Below, in pieces: positions 43,056 to 53,460 of a stretch of 64,000 bases of DNA. The translations under genes and the position numbers were made by a program. Each line of letters begins with the position of its first letter. Position 1 is the first letter of the stretch. The notes beneath the pieces are model-generated. The model had not been told where the DNA came from, ran no database searches, and worked only from the letters and a program-made list of their open reading frames with translations. This stretch comes from Aliarcobacter sp. (lineage in GTDB: Bacteria > Campylobacterota > Campylobacteria > Campylobacterales > Arcobacteraceae): positions 1-64,000 of the forward strand of contig JAQTXB010000002.1 of assembly GCA_028688995.1 (NCBI GenBank), given 5' to 3'.

Positions 43056-43812
43056 AATAAATGAAATCTTTGGTCCAACAATTCAAGGTGAAGGAAAACT
43101 TGTAGGAACTCCCTCAATTTTTATTCGATTTGGAAAATGTAATTTCAAGTGTGAAGGATTTCAAGTTGAGTATGAAACACCAAGTGGAATAAAAAAATGT
43201 GCTTGTGATTCATATTATGCTGTTGATACTGAATTCAAAGATACTTGGACAAAATACAAATCATATGAAGAAATTGTAAGTGAAGTAAATGAATTATTAG
43301 CAAAATATCCAAATAATTATAAGATTGATATTGTAATAACAGGTGGAGAACCACTTTTATATTGGAATAAAGTTGAGTTCCAAAAACTAATAAAACATTA
43401 CATAATCGATGGTCATAAAGTTACAATTGAAACAAATGCTTCATTAAATTTAAATTTCGAATTTGACTATCAAAAAAAGATTTTATTTTCAATGAGTGTA
43501 AAACTTAGTAATTCACTAGAACCTTTAAAAAGAAGAATCAATAAAGAAACACTTACAAAAATTTTAACAAATACAAAAGAATCATATTTAAAATTTGTAA
43601 TTGGAAAAGATTTTTTAAGTGATGCAAAAAAAGAGATACTTGCAATTTTAGAAGATATTCCAAAATGTGAAGTTTATCTTATGCCACTTGGTGATACAGC
43701 TGATGAAATAAATAAAAATTGTGAAGATGTAATAAATATGGCAATAGAAAATGGTTTTAGATATTGTGATAGATTACATATTAGAGTGTGGAATAATAAA
43801 AGAGGCGTTTAA
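43048..43812 (+). CDS. queE: 7-carboxy-7-deazaguanine synthase QueE (radical SAM)
   Basis: The 254-residue radical SAM enzyme contracts the pterin ring to 7-carboxy-7-deazaguanine. GPTIQGEGKLVGTPSIFIRFGKCNF is the family start. The cluster cysteines are Cys31, Cys35 and Cys53 (CNFKC ... CACDS), with an expanded loop between the second and third ligand instead of the plain CxxxCxxC; this occurs in some QueE lineages. TGGEPLL is the SAM-binding glycine motif. It ends the moeA-queCDE operon, overlapping queD by eight bases. Confidence 0.92.
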   Translation: MLEINEIFGPTIQGEGKLVGTPSIFIRFGKCNFKCEGFQVEYETPSGIKKCACDSYYAVDTEFKDTWTKYKSYEEIVSEVNELLAKYPNNYKIDIVITGGEPLLYWNKVEFQKLIKHYIIDGHKVTIETNASLNLNFEFDYQKKILFSMSVKLSNSLEPLKRRINKETLTKILTNTKESYLKFVIGKDFLSDAKKEILAILEDIPKCEVYLMPLGDTADEINKNCEDVINMAIENGFRYCDRLHIRVWNNKRGV

Positions 43813-43881
43813 CACTCAAATATATTATTTATAAAAGTGTTGATATAATAAACAACAAATGTAAAATTAAAAAGGATAAAA

Positions 43882-44625
43882 ATGAAATTTACAGGTTCTA
43901 ATGTATTAGTTACAGGTGCAAGTAGAGGAATTGGTGCACAAATTGCAAAAACTCTTGCAGGTTTTGGACTAAAAGTTTGGATTAATTATAGAAGTGGCGC
44001 TGATGCTGCTGAAGCTATAAAAGAAGAGATTGAAAAAGCAGGAGGAAAAGCTGCAATTATAAAAGCAGACGTTACAAATGAAGAAGAGTTTGCAAATGCA
44101 GTTAAAACAATAGTTGATGCTGATGGTGGATTATCTTATTTAGTTAATAATGCAGGAATTACAAAAGATAAATTAGCATTAAGAATGAGTGTAGCTGATT
44201 TTAATGATGTTATTAGTGCTAACTTAACATCTGGATTTATTGGTTGTAAAGAAGCATTAAAAGTAATGAGTAAAAAAAGATTTGGTTCAGTTGTAAATAT
44301 TTCTTCAATTGTTGGAGAGATGGGAAATGCAGGACAAACTAATTATTCAGCTTCAAAAGGTGGATTAAATGCAATGACTAAATCATTTGCAAAAGAAGCA
44401 GCTTCAAGAGGAATTAGATATAACGCTGTAACTCCTGGATTTATCCAAACAGATATGACACATGAATTAAAAGATGAAGTTAAAGCTGAATATGAAAAAA
44501 ATATCCCTCTTTCAAGATTCGGACAACCTAGTGAAATAGCTGATGCAGTTGCATTTTTATTAAGTGATCATGCCTCATATATTACGGGTGAAATACTAAA
44601 AGTTAACGGTGGTTTATACGTTTAA
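43882..44625 (+). CDS. fabG: 3-oxoacyl-[ACP] reductase
   Basis: The 247-residue short-chain dehydrogenase reduces 3-oxoacyl-ACP with NADPH in fatty-acid elongation. The cofactor motif is TGASRGIG near residue 11, NNAG is near 90, and the catalytic Ser-Tyr-Lys is in NISSIVGEMGNAGQTNYSASKGG. It ends in GEILKVNGGLYV, typical for FabG. acpP follows after 92 bases with its own promoter-like box. Confidence 0.96.
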   Translation: MKFTGSNVLVTGASRGIGAQIAKTLAGFGLKVWINYRSGADAAEAIKEEIEKAGGKAAIIKADVTNEEEFANAVKTIVDADGGLSYLVNNAGITKDKLALRMSVADFNDVISANLTSGFIGCKEALKVMSKKRFGSVVNISSIVGEMGNAGQTNYSASKGGLNAMTKSFAKEAASRGIRYNAVTPGFIQTDMTHELKDEVKAEYEKNIPLSRFGQPSEIADAVAFLLSDHASYITGEILKVNGGLYV

Positions 44626-44681
44626 TTTTTTGTCAAAAAGTTAAAATATTTAATTTAAAAGAGTTTTTAAAACTTTTTTGT

Positions 44682-44687
44682 TATAAT
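44682..44687 (+). promoter_or_regulatory. Predicted -10 box of acpP
   Basis: TATAAT in the fabG–acpP gap lies 30 bases before the acpP start, with AAAAGGAA as ribosome site. A separate strong promoter is expected for the abundant acyl carrier protein. Confidence 0.5.
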
Positions 44688-44717
44688 ACAAACATAATTT
44701 TATAAAAGGAAATAAAT

Positions 44718-44948
44718 ATGGCATTATTAGATGACGTAAAAGAAGTAGTTATTGAGCAATTAGATTGCGATCCAGCAGAAGTAAAAGAAGATTCAAAATT
44801 CATTGAAGATTTAGGTGCAGATTCTTTAGACGTAGTTGAATTAGTTATGGCTTTAGAAGAAAAATTTGACATCGAAATCCCTGATGAAGATGCTGAAAAA
44901 ATCTTAACTGTTGCAGACGCTATAAAATATATTGAAAATAACGCGTAA
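44718..44948 (+). CDS. acpP: Acyl carrier protein
   Basis: The 76-residue acidic protein carries the growing acyl chain on a phosphopantetheine attached to Ser36 ([10 protein letters not shown]). Length, acidity and order after fabG and before fabF are typical. A stem-loop follows the stop (44961-44986). Confidence 0.97.
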   Translation: MALLDDVKEVVIEQLDCDPAEVKEDSKFIEDLGADSLDVVELVMALEEKFDIEIPDEDAEKILTVADAIKYIENNA

Positions 44949-44960
44949 TTTATAGATTTT

Positions 44961-44986
44961 AAATAGAAGAGTTAAATCTTCTATTT
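44961..44986 (+). terminator. Terminator-like hairpin after acpP
   Basis: AAATAGAAGA-GTTAAA-TCTTCTATTT lies 13 bases after the acpP stop. The T-run is short, so partial read-through to fabF is possible. Confidence 0.6.
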
Positions 44987-45060
44987 ATTCATTTTAACTA
45001 TTGAGTTTTTTTATAAAAAAATTGAATAATTCAAATAATAAAAACATGGAGCATATTTAA

Positions 45061-46317
45061 ATGAGAAGAGTTGTTGTAACAGGTATAGGTACTATTAATT
45101 CTACAGGACATAATGTAAAAGATTCTTTTAAAGCTGTTGTAGATGGTGTTTGTGGTATTGACACAATTACACTATTTGATGCAAGTGAATTTTCTGTAAA
45201 AATTGCTGGTGAAGTAAAAGATTTCGATCCGACAACTGTAATGGACAAAAAAGAAGTAAAAAAAGCTGATAGATTTATTCAATTAGGTATAAAAGCGGCT
45301 CTTGAAGCTATGATTGATTCAGGTTATGTAACAGAAGAAAATAAAAAAGTTGATGCATCAATTGCCGATAGATTTGGAATGATTTCAGGTTCTGGAATTG
45401 GTGGTTTATCAACAATTGAAAAAAACTCTGTTGTTTGTGAAACAAAAGGTTCAAGAAAAGTTTCTCCTTTCTTTATCCCATCATCTTTAGCAAATATGTT
45501 AAGTGGATTTATTTCTATTGAGCATAATCTAAGAGGTCCATCATTAGCTCATGTTACTGCTTGTGCTGCTTCTACTCATGCATTAAATGACGCTGTAAAA
45601 ACTATAATGATAGGTGGAGCAGATAGAATTTTAGTTGTTGGTGCAGAAAGTGCTATTTGTGGTGCAGGAGTTGCAGGATTTGCAGCGATGAAAGCATTAT
45701 CTACAAGAAATGATGAACCAAAAAAATCATCAAGACCATTTGATATAGATAGAGATGGATTTGTAATGGGTGAAGGTGCTGGTGCATTAGTTGTTGAAGA
45801 TTTAGAAATTGCTCTTGCTAGAGGTGCTAAAATTTATGCTGAAATTATTGGATTCGGAGAATCAGGTGATGCTAATCATATAACTTCACCTGTTATGGAT
45901 GGTCCTTTAAGAGCTATGAAAGCTGCATTTGAAATGGCAAAAAATATCACTGGAGAATATCCAAAAATTGATTATATCAATGCACATGGAACATCAACTC
46001 CTGTTGGTGATAAAAATGAAACAGCTGCAATTAAAGCTTTATTTGAAGGGAATGATATTCCATTAGTTTCTTCAACTAAAGGTCAAATTGGACATTGTTT
46101 AGGAGCAGCTGGAGCTATTGAAGCAATCTTTACAATTAAAGCTCTTGAAGAAGGAATTATTCCTCCAACGATTAACATAGATAACCAAGATCCTGAATGT
46201 GATTTAGATTATGTTGCAAATGTTGCAAGAAAAGTTAACCTTACAACAGTAATGAGTAATAATTTTGGATTTGGTGGAACTAACGGTTCTGTAATTTTTA
46301 GAAAATACGAAAAATAA
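45061..46317 (+). CDS. fabF: 3-oxoacyl-[ACP] synthase II
   Basis: The 418-residue condensing enzyme elongates acyl-ACP with malonyl-ACP. The catalytic cysteine is Cys168 (VTACAASTH); the two histidines are in NAHGTSTPVGD and GQIGHCLGAAGA. The ending NNFGFGGTNGSVIF is conserved. It follows acpP after 112 bases and precedes accA after a terminator. Confidence 0.97.
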   Translation: MRRVVVTGIGTINSTGHNVKDSFKAVVDGVCGIDTITLFDASEFSVKIAGEVKDFDPTTVMDKKEVKKADRFIQLGIKAALEAMIDSGYVTEENKKVDASIADRFGMISGSGIGGLSTIEKNSVVCETKGSRKVSPFFIPSSLANMLSGFISIEHNLRGPSLAHVTACAASTHALNDAVKTIMIGGADRILVVGAESAICGAGVAGFAAMKALSTRNDEPKKSSRPFDIDRDGFVMGEGAGALVVEDLEIALARGAKIYAEIIGFGESGDANHITSPVMDGPLRAMKAAFEMAKNITGEYPKIDYINAHGTSTPVGDKNETAAIKALFEGNDIPLVSSTKGQIGHCLGAAGAIEAIFTIKALEEGIIPPTINIDNQDPECDLDYVANVARKVNLTTVMSNNFGFGGTNGSVIFRKYEK

Positions 46318-46338
46318 TTTAAACTAAAACCTAAATAT

Positions 46339-46372
46339 AAAAGAGATAATTTTAATTATCTCTTTTTTTTTT
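46339..46372 (+). terminator. Terminator of fabF
   Basis: AAAAGAGATAAT-TTTA-ATTATCTCTTTT ends in a run of about ten T. It lies 20 bases after the fabF stop and only about 12 bases before the TTG of accA, so accA either has read-through or depends on a promoter within this short gap. Confidence 0.75.
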
Positions 46373-46384
46373 AAAGGGAAAAAA

Positions 46385-47323
46385 TTGGCAACTTACCTAG
46401 AATTTGAAGATAAAATCAAAAAAATTGAAGATGAAATAATTACGGCAAAAACAAAGTCTGATGAACATGCAGTAGATATTTTAGAAAAGAAATTAGAAAA
46501 AGAAGTTGAAAAAACTTTTAAGAATTTAAGTGATTATCAAAAACTTCAACTTGCACGACATCCAGATAGACCTTATTCTTTAGATTATATAAATGGTTTA
46601 TTAACAAATGCTTATGAAATTCATGGAGATAGACATTATGTTGATGACCATGCAATTGTATGTTACTTAGGATATATAGGTACTCAAAAAGTATTAGTAA
46701 TTGGTGAGCAAAAAGGTAGAGGAACTAAAGATAAACTTTATAGAAATTTTGGAATGCCAAGTCCTGAAGGATATAGAAAAGCTTTAAGAGCTGCTAAAAT
46801 GGCTGATAAATTTCAAATTCCAATTTTAATGTTAGTTGACACTCCAGGTGCATATCCAGGAATCGGAGCTGAAGAGAGAAATCAATCTGAAGCAATTGCT
46901 AGAAATTTATATGAATTTGCAGATTTAACAACTCCAACTGTTTCTGTTGTAATTGGAGAAGGTGGTTCAGGTGGTGCACTTGCAATTTCAGTTGCTGATA
47001 AACTAGCAATGATGAGATATTCAGTTTATGCAGTTATTTCACCTGAGGGTTGTAGTGCGATTTTATGGAATGATCCAGCAAAAGTTGAAACTGCTGCGAA
47101 TGCATTAAAAATTACAGCTGAAAATTTAAAAGAGTTAAATTTAATTGATGATGTAATAAATGAGCCATTAATTGGAGCTCATAGACAAAAAGAGCTAGCT
47201 ATTTTAGCTCTTAAAGAGTATTTTTTATCATCTTTAGATGAATTAAAAAAATTAACTCCAGCTCAAAGATCTGAAAGAAAATATCAAAAAATTATGAACT
47301 TAGGTTCTTTTTTAGAAAAATAG
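46385..47323 (+). CDS. accA: Acetyl-CoA carboxylase carboxyltransferase subunit alpha
   Basis: The 312-residue subunit forms, with AccD, the carboxyltransferase that makes malonyl-CoA. The N-terminal coiled segment, [51 protein letters not shown] and [11 protein letters not shown] are all present. The start is TTG at 46385, six bases after AAAGGG. It is close to the usual length of about 315. Confidence 0.96.
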   Translation: MATYLEFEDKIKKIEDEIITAKTKSDEHAVDILEKKLEKEVEKTFKNLSDYQKLQLARHPDRPYSLDYINGLLTNAYEIHGDRHYVDDHAIVCYLGYIGTQKVLVIGEQKGRGTKDKLYRNFGMPSPEGYRKALRAAKMADKFQIPILMLVDTPGAYPGIGAEERNQSEAIARNLYEFADLTTPTVSVVIGEGGSGGALAISVADKLAMMRYSVYAVISPEGCSAILWNDPAKVETAANALKITAENLKELNLIDDVINEPLIGAHRQKELAILALKEYFLSSLDELKKLTPAQRSERKYQKIMNLGSFLEK

Positions 47324-47329
47324 ATTTAA

Positions 47330-47351
47330 ACAAGAAGTATAAACTTCTTGT
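47330..47351. terminator. Bidirectional hairpin between accA and the HIT gene
   Basis: ACAAGAAGT-ATAA-ACTTCTTGT is a perfect stem between convergent stop codons. It lacks long T-runs, so it may be a modest terminator. Confidence 0.5.
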
Positions 47352-47680
47352 TATCTTACTAACCTACCAACTGGTTCTCCACCAATTAAATGAAAATGTA
47401 AATGATGTACTTCTTGTCCACCATGTTCACCAATATTAGTAATTAATCTATAACCACTCTCTTTTACATTTAATTTAGCAGCTACTTTTTGAATAAACTC
47501 AGTCATTTCTGACATAATTTTTGGAGGTGTTACATCAAAAGAAGCATAATGTTCTTTTGGAATAATTAACACATGAATTTTTCTAGTTGGATTAATATCA
47601 TTAAATGCTAAAAAATTTTCATCCTCTAAAATAGTTTGATTTGGTATCTCCCCTTTTACAATCTTACAGAATATACACAT
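47351..47680 (-). CDS. HIT-family nucleotide hydrolase
   Basis: The 109-residue HINT-type protein has the histidine triad His93-x-His95-x-His97 (HHLHFHLIGG) and an N-terminal CxxC (CIFC) that often binds zinc. It would hydrolyse AMP-linked phosphoramidates. The closest family is the HinT/PKCI group. It is divergent from pheS across 129 bases that hold a TATAAT in each direction (47740-47745 for pheS). Confidence 0.92.
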   Translation of the reverse strand: MCIFCKIVKGEIPNQTILEDENFLAFNDINPTRKIHVLIIPKEHYASFDVTPPKIMSEMTEFIQKVAAKLNVKESGYRLITNIGEHGGQEVHHLHFHLIGGEPVGRLVR

Positions 47681-47739
47681 TATTTTTCCTTGAAATTAAA
47701 TAGTAAAATATTATAACCAAACTCTAATAAATCTTTAAG

Positions 47740-47745
47740 TATAAT
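47740..47745 (+). promoter_or_regulatory. Predicted -10 box of pheST
   Basis: TATAAT lies 65 bases before the GTG start of pheS. An opposed TATAAT for the HIT gene lies at 47710-47715. Confidence 0.4.
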
Positions 47746-47809
47746 CCCAAAAATACAGATACGAATAATTTAAATCCAAGATAATTATTTATAAATTTAG
47801 GGAGAAAAA

Positions 47810-48802
47810 GTGACACAGTGGATTGAAAAAATTAACAATGCAACATCACTTGAAGAATTAGAAAATTTAAGAATTGATACTTTAGGTAAAAAAGGTATTT
47901 TAACTTTAGAATTTGCTAAAATGAAAAGTGTTCCAAACGAAGAAAAAAAAGCTTTTGCTGAAAATTTAAACAAACAAAAAGAGCTTGTTACTGATGCTCT
48001 TGAGTCTAAAAAGATTGTTTTAGAAAAAGAGGCTTTAAACAAAAAGTTAGAAAATGAAAGAATTGATGTAACAAGATTTAACAATGAATTATCTTGTGGA
48101 GCTACACATCCTGTTGTTGAAACAATGGATAGAATCATTACATATTTCCAAAATCTAAATTTTGCAGTTGAAGAAGGTCCACTGGTTGAAGATGATTTTC
48201 ACAACTTTGAAGCGCTAAATCTTCCAAAATATCACCCAGCACGAGATATGCAAGACACATTTTATAATAAAGATTACACTCTATTAAGAACTCATACTTC
48301 TCCTGTTCAAATAAGAACAATGTTAAGTCAAAAAACGCCTATTAGAATGATTGCTCCAGGAACAGTTTTTAGAAGAGATTTTGATATTACACACACTCCA
48401 ATGTTTCACCAAATAGAAGCTTTAGTTGTTGATGAAGCAGACAAAGTTTCATTTGCAAATTTAAAACATGTTTTAGTTGAATTTTTACAACATATGTTTG
48501 GTGATGTTGAAGTTAGATTCAGACCTTCATTTTTCCCATTTACGGAACCTTCAGCTGAAGTTGATATTTCATGTGTATTCTGTAAAGGAGATGGTTGTAG
48601 AGTTTGTTCACAAACAGGATGGCTTGAAGTATTAGGTTGTGGTGTTGTGGATGAAAATGTATTCAAAGCAGTTGGTTATGAAAATAAATCTGGTTATGCT
48701 TTTGGATTAGGAATTGAAAGATTTGCAATGCTAATTCATAGTATTGGAGATTTAAGATCACTATTTGAAAGTGATACAAGATTATTAGGACAATTCAAAT
48801 GA
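47810..48802 (+). CDS. pheS: Phenylalanine-tRNA ligase alpha subunit
   Basis: The 330-residue catalytic subunit of the class-II synthetase has [11 protein letters not shown] (motif 1 area), [35 protein letters not shown] (motif 2) and [18 protein letters not shown] (motif 3). The start is GTG at 47810, with AGGGAG six bases upstream. It contains a Cys-rich loop ([16 protein letters not shown], about 264-279) that may bind zinc, as in a subset of PheS proteins. It overlaps pheT by four bases. Confidence 0.96.
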   Translation: MTQWIEKINNATSLEELENLRIDTLGKKGILTLEFAKMKSVPNEEKKAFAENLNKQKELVTDALESKKIVLEKEALNKKLENERIDVTRFNNELSCGATHPVVETMDRIITYFQNLNFAVEEGPLVEDDFHNFEALNLPKYHPARDMQDTFYNKDYTLLRTHTSPVQIRTMLSQKTPIRMIAPGTVFRRDFDITHTPMFHQIEALVVDEADKVSFANLKHVLVEFLQHMFGDVEVRFRPSFFPFTEPSAEVDISCVFCKGDGCRVCSQTGWLEVLGCGVVDENVFKAVGYENKSGYAFGLGIERFAMLIHSIGDLRSLFESDTRLLGQFK

Positions 48803-51120
48803 TAATTACAAGAACTTGGTTAGAAGAATTTATAGATATTTCAAGAATTTCAACTGATGAAATTTGTAAAACATTAAACTCAATTGGTCTTGAAGTTGAT
48901 AGTGTAGAAAAAATCTCAATAGTTCCAAAAGTAGTTATTGGAAAAGTACTAGAAAAAGAGAAACATCCTGATGCAGATAAATTAAATATTTGTCAAGTTG
49001 ATTTAGGAACTCAAACTGTTCAAATTGTTTGTGGTGCAAAAAATGTAGATGCTGGTCAATTTGTTCCAGTTGCAACTGTTGGTTGTGACATGGGGAATAA
49101 TTTTATTATCAAAGAAGCAAAATTAAGAGGTGTTGAATCAAATGGTATGATTTGTTCAGCAACTGAACTTGGTCTTTCAAAATTAAATGATGGAATATTA
49201 GAACTTGATGATTCTATTGGTGAATTAATTTTAGGAAAAGAGTTAAGAGAATATACAAAATTAAATGATGAAATTATTGAAATTGAATTAACGGCAAATA
49301 GAGGTGATTGTTTAAGTATCAATGGAATTGCTAGAGAGTTAAGTGCTTTTTATAATATCCCATTTATTGAGTTTGACAAACAAATAAACTACAATAATTT
49401 TGGTATTGGTCAAGTATTAGAAGTTGAATGTGATAGCAATATCCAATCATCATTAATATTCAAAGCAATTGATTTTAGCCAATTCAAGTTAAGTGTATTA
49501 CATAAATTAAGAACAACATTCATTGGTAAATATCAAGAACAAAATGATATTAAAAATGTTTTAACTTACGTTACTCATGCAACTGGTGCAATTTTAAATG
49601 CATATTCAAAAGAAAAAGCTATCTCTTCAAATAATTTATGTTTATTAAATGTAAAAAAAGATTCAGATGGATTTGATAATGTTTATGGAATTGAACAGTT
49701 GAGTAAAATTTGTGTTGAACAAAAAGATATAGATGCAAATGAAACAAATTTTATAATTGAAGCATCTTATATAAATCCTGAACTAATCTCTAAAAAAGTA
49801 TATGAAACAAAAGTAAAAACTGGTGAAGTTTATTACAAAGCATCAAGGGGAAGTGAGCCAAATATTGAATTTGGAGTTGACTATTTTGCTAGTTTCGTTT
49901 CTAAACATGGAGCTTTAATCTACAAAGGTAGTGAAACATTTATAGAAGATAAAGAAAAATTAGCCCTAGATATTAGTGTTAGAAAAGTAAATGCAATTAT
50001 TGGTCAAGAGATTCCAAAAATAGAAATTGAGAAAATTCTTAACTCTCTTGGTTTTGAGGTAAAAGATAGAGGTGAAGTATTAGCTATAAAAGTTCCATAT
50101 TACAGACATGATATAAAAAATATTGCTGATGTTACTGAAGAGATTGTAAGAATAATTGGAATTGATAATATTATTGCTAAACCCTTAGAAATTGATGAAG
50201 TAAATAGAGTTAATAAAACTTCAAATGACTTAATCAAAAAAAACAAATTAAGATTTAAAGCAATAGAAAATGGTTTTTATGAAACATTAACTTATGTTTT
50301 TTGCTCAAAAGAAAACTTAGAGAAATATGGTTTTAAAACTGTAAAAGAAGAATTAGAATTAATTAATCCAATTGTTAAAGAGTTAAATACATATAGAACT
50401 ACAATACTTTTAAATTTAGTAGAAGCATGTGCAAATAACTTTAAAGTTGGAGCAAGATCAACTGCTTTTTTTGAAATTGGAACAATTTTTGATGAGAATA
50501 GAGCTGAGAGTAAAAAAATCTCATTTATTCAAACAGGTTCAGCTGAACTAGAAGATTTTTCAAATGCTGGAAAACCTAAAAATATTGACTTCTTCTCTTT
50601 TTCTAAAAAAGTATTAAACACTATTGGGAAATTTGATTTAGAACCAATGACAAATATTGATAATTTATTCATTCACCCTTTTCAAAATGCAAATGTATTG
50701 ATTGATGGAAAAGTTGTAGGTTATATTTGCAAATTACATCCAAGTGTTTGTGCAGATTTTGATTTAAATGACACATTTATTGCTGAAATTGATTTTGAAG
50801 CTATAAAAAATGATTTAGTAAAAACTACATCATATTCAAAATTCCAATCTTCTAAAAAAGATTTGAGTATTATTGCTCCAAAATCTTTAGAATATAAAGA
50901 GATTAAAAAAGTAATTAATTCATTAAATAATTCAAATATCAAACAATTTAATTTAATTGATATTTATAATGATGAAAAATTAGGAACTAATGAAAGTTTA
51001 ACAATTAGATTTGTTTTACAAAATGATGAAAAAACAATGGAAGAAGAAGATATTACAACAACTATGAATTCAATTTTAGATGCACTTAATAAAGAGTTAT
51101 CTATTGGATTAAGACAATAA
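48799..51120 (+). CDS. pheT: Phenylalanine-tRNA ligase beta subunit
   Basis: The 773-residue subunit completes the tetrameric synthetase. It contains an N-terminal OB-fold tRNA-binding domain (about 38-150, [23 protein letters not shown]), the B3/B4 editing part, the B5 DNA-binding-like fold and the C-terminal ferredoxin-fold anticodon-binding domain. Length is close to the standard 780-800. It is coupled to pheS by an ATGA overlap and followed after 15 bases by aroA. Confidence 0.96.
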   Translation: MIITRTWLEEFIDISRISTDEICKTLNSIGLEVDSVEKISIVPKVVIGKVLEKEKHPDADKLNICQVDLGTQTVQIVCGAKNVDAGQFVPVATVGCDMGNNFIIKEAKLRGVESNGMICSATELGLSKLNDGILELDDSIGELILGKELREYTKLNDEIIEIELTANRGDCLSINGIARELSAFYNIPFIEFDKQINYNNFGIGQVLEVECDSNIQSSLIFKAIDFSQFKLSVLHKLRTTFIGKYQEQNDIKNVLTYVTHATGAILNAYSKEKAISSNNLCLLNVKKDSDGFDNVYGIEQLSKICVEQKDIDANETNFIIEASYINPELISKKVYETKVKTGEVYYKASRGSEPNIEFGVDYFASFVSKHGALIYKGSETFIEDKEKLALDISVRKVNAIIGQEIPKIEIEKILNSLGFEVKDRGEVLAIKVPYYRHDIKNIADVTEEIVRIIGIDNIIAKPLEIDEVNRVNKTSNDLIKKNKLRFKAIENGFYETLTYVFCSKENLEKYGFKTVKEELELINPIVKELNTYRTTILLNLVEACANNFKVGARSTAFFEIGTIFDENRAESKKISFIQTGSAELEDFSNAGKPKNIDFFSFSKKVLNTIGKFDLEPMTNIDNLFIHPFQNANVLIDGKVVGYICKLHPSVCADFDLNDTFIAEIDFEAIKNDLVKTTSYSKFQSSKKDLSIIAPKSLEYKEIKKVINSLNNSNIKQFNLIDIYNDEKLGTNESLTIRFVLQNDEKTMEEEDITTTMNSILDALNKELSIGLRQ

Positions 51121-51135
51121 TCAAAAAGGAAAAAA

Positions 51136-52413
51136 GTGGAAAAATTCAGTATAAAAAAATTGACAAAAGCATTTGATGTAGAAATAGATTCAATTGCAAG
51201 TGATAAATCAATATCTCACAGATGTGCAATGTTTTCACTTTTTTCAAACCAAACTTCTTATATAAAAAATTATTTAACAGCTGAAGATACTCTAAACACT
51301 TTAAGTATTGTAGAACAATTAGGTGCAATTGTTAAAAGAGATGGTTCAAGTGTTGAAATTACACCAACTCCAACTCTTAGTGAGCCTTCTGATGTTCTTG
51401 ATTGTGGAAACTCAGGAACGGCAATGAGATTATTTTGTGGGCTATTAGCTAGCGTTGATGGAGCATTTACACTAACAGGCGATAAATACCTAAGAAATAG
51501 ACCTATGAAAAGAGTTGCAGATCCACTAAGAAGTATAGGTGCACTAATAGATGGAAGAGAAAATGGAAATAAAGCACCTTTATTTATTAGAGGTGTAAAA
51601 AAGCTTCAGCCATTTACTTATCACTCACCTGTTGATTCAGCTCAAGTAAAATCTGCAATGATTCTAGCAGCTCTTAGAGCAAATGGAATTTCAAAATATA
51701 AAGAGAATGAATTAACAAGAGACCACACCGAACGAATGTTAAAAGGAATGGGTGCAATTCTTGAAAATGATAATGAAGGATTTATAAATATTCATCCTTT
51801 AACTGGTCATTTAAAACCATTAAATATTACAGTTCCTACTGATCCTAGTTCAGCATTTTTCTTTGCAGTTGCTGCTGCAATTACAAAAGGAGCAAGAGTT
51901 CTAATAAAAAATGTAACTTTAAATCCAACAAGAATTGAAGCTTATCAAGTTTTAAAAAGAATGGGTGTAATTGTAAACTTCATTGAAAAAGAAAATGTTT
52001 ATGAACCAATTGGAGACATTGAAGTTATTAATAATGAACTAAACGGTGTTGAAGTTAGTGAAAATATTTCATGGCTTATTGATGAACTTCCTGCTTTATC
52101 AATTGCTATGAGTTTAGCAAATGGAAAATCAAAAGTTTCAAATGCTAAAGAATTAAGAGTAAAAGAATCAGATAGAATTTCAAGTGTTGTAAATAACTTA
52201 AAACTTTGTGGTGTAACATTTACAGAGTTTGAAGATGGTTATGAAATAATTGGTGGAACTATCAAAAAAGCTATAATAAATTCTCACGGTGATCATAGAA
52301 TTGCCATGAGTTTTGCAATCGCAGGACTTAATAGTGAAATGGAGATTGAAGATACACAATGTATCGATACTTCATTCCCAAATTTTAAAGAAATATTAGA
52401 CTCTTTATACTAG
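51136..52413 (+). CDS. aroA: 3-phosphoshikimate 1-carboxyvinyltransferase (EPSP synthase)
   Basis: The 425-residue enzyme joins phosphoenolpyruvate to shikimate-3-phosphate. [31 protein letters not shown], the PRNRPM-like loop ([13 protein letters not shown]) and [14 protein letters not shown] are the substrate-binding motifs. The start is GTG at 51136, preceded by AAAAGGAAAA. Order pheS-pheT-aroA suggests one aromatic-amino-acid-related operon. Confidence 0.96.
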   Translation: MEKFSIKKLTKAFDVEIDSIASDKSISHRCAMFSLFSNQTSYIKNYLTAEDTLNTLSIVEQLGAIVKRDGSSVEITPTPTLSEPSDVLDCGNSGTAMRLFCGLLASVDGAFTLTGDKYLRNRPMKRVADPLRSIGALIDGRENGNKAPLFIRGVKKLQPFTYHSPVDSAQVKSAMILAALRANGISKYKENELTRDHTERMLKGMGAILENDNEGFINIHPLTGHLKPLNITVPTDPSSAFFFAVAAAITKGARVLIKNVTLNPTRIEAYQVLKRMGVIVNFIEKENVYEPIGDIEVINNELNGVEVSENISWLIDELPALSIAMSLANGKSKVSNAKELRVKESDRISSVVNNLKLCGVTFTEFEDGYEIIGGTIKKAIINSHGDHRIAMSFAIAGLNSEMEIEDTQCIDTSFPNFKEILDSLY

Positions 52414-52556
52414 GAACTGCTATTCACTTTAGGATTAGTTCTATAAAAGTGTCTAACTACCTTCTACAAAGAAATAATTAATTATAAGTCCCTTTTTAAG
52501 TGCTTTAAAATTTCAATTTTATAAGTCACCATATTGGGAAATTTTAAGGATAAGTG

Positions 52557-53393
52557 ATGAAAGTAAAATTAGCATCAAACTATGGATTTTGTTTTGGTGT
52601 AAAAAGAGCGATTAAAATAGCTGAAGATTATAAAGATTCTTCAACAATGGGTCCTCTAATTCATAATCAAGATGAAATAAATAGATTAAAAAAAGATTTT
52701 AATGTAGGACTATACAATAATCTAAGTGATGTAAAAGATAATGATACAGTTATTATTAGAACACATGGTATTCCAAAAAATGATTTAAAAAACTTAAGAG
52801 CACAAAATGCAAAAATAATAAATGCTACTTGTCCTTTTGTTACTACTCCTCAGCAAATTGTAAAAAAGATGTCGAAAGAAGGTTATTCAATCTTAATCTT
52901 TGGAGATGCTGATCATCCTGAAGTAAAAGGTGTTCAATCATATGCAGAACATCAAAATGATGTTCACATTGTTCTTGAACCTGCTGATTTAGAAAATATT
53001 GTTTTTAGAAATAGTAAAATTGCAACTGTAGCTCAAACTACTAAGAAAAAAGAAAAATATCTAGAAATTGTAAATTATTTAATTTTAAAAAATAAAGAAG
53101 TTAGAGTTTTTAATACTATTTGTGATGCAACATTTGAGAATCAAGATGCAGCAAGAGAACTTTCTAAAGAGGTAGATGTAATGATTGTAATTGGTGGTAA
53201 AAACTCATCAAATACAAAACAATTGCACTCAATTTGTCTAGAGAATTGTTCTGATTCTTACCTAATAGAAAATGAAACTGAACTAGATATTTCTTGGTTT
53301 AAAAATAAAAAACTATGTGGTGTAACAGCCGGTGCAAGCACACCTGATTGGATTATACAGCAAGTTGTAGACAAAATTGAATCATTCAACTAA
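52557..53393 (+). CDS. ispH: 4-hydroxy-3-methylbut-2-enyl diphosphate reductase
   Basis: The 278-residue iron-sulfur enzyme is the last step of the non-mevalonate isoprenoid pathway. The three cluster cysteines are Cys12 (GFCFGVKRA), the one in NATCPFV and the one in TICDAT. Motifs RTHGI, DADHPEVKG and TAGASTPDW are conserved. I choose ATG 52557 (AAGGA six bases upstream); a GTG directly before it would add one residue. The 143-base gap after aroA makes a separate promoter likely. Confidence 0.96.
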   Translation: MKVKLASNYGFCFGVKRAIKIAEDYKDSSTMGPLIHNQDEINRLKKDFNVGLYNNLSDVKDNDTVIIRTHGIPKNDLKNLRAQNAKIINATCPFVTTPQQIVKKMSKEGYSILIFGDADHPEVKGVQSYAEHQNDVHIVLEPADLENIVFRNSKIATVAQTTKKKEKYLEIVNYLILKNKEVRVFNTICDATFENQDAARELSKEVDVMIVIGGKNSSNTKQLHSICLENCSDSYLIENETELDISWFKNKKLCGVTAGASTPDWIIQQVVDKIESFN

Positions 53394-53415
53394 GAGTTTT
53401 TAAGCCAATTTTCTG

Positions 53416-53421
53416 TATAAT
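53416..53421 (+). promoter_or_regulatory. Predicted extended -10 box of rpsA
   Basis: TATAAT preceded by CTG (a TG-type extended -10) lies 40 bases before the rpsA start, in the ispH–rpsA gap. Confidence 0.5.
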
Positions 53422-53460
53422 CATCCCATTTAATAAAACTGGTAAATATGAAGGAATAAA

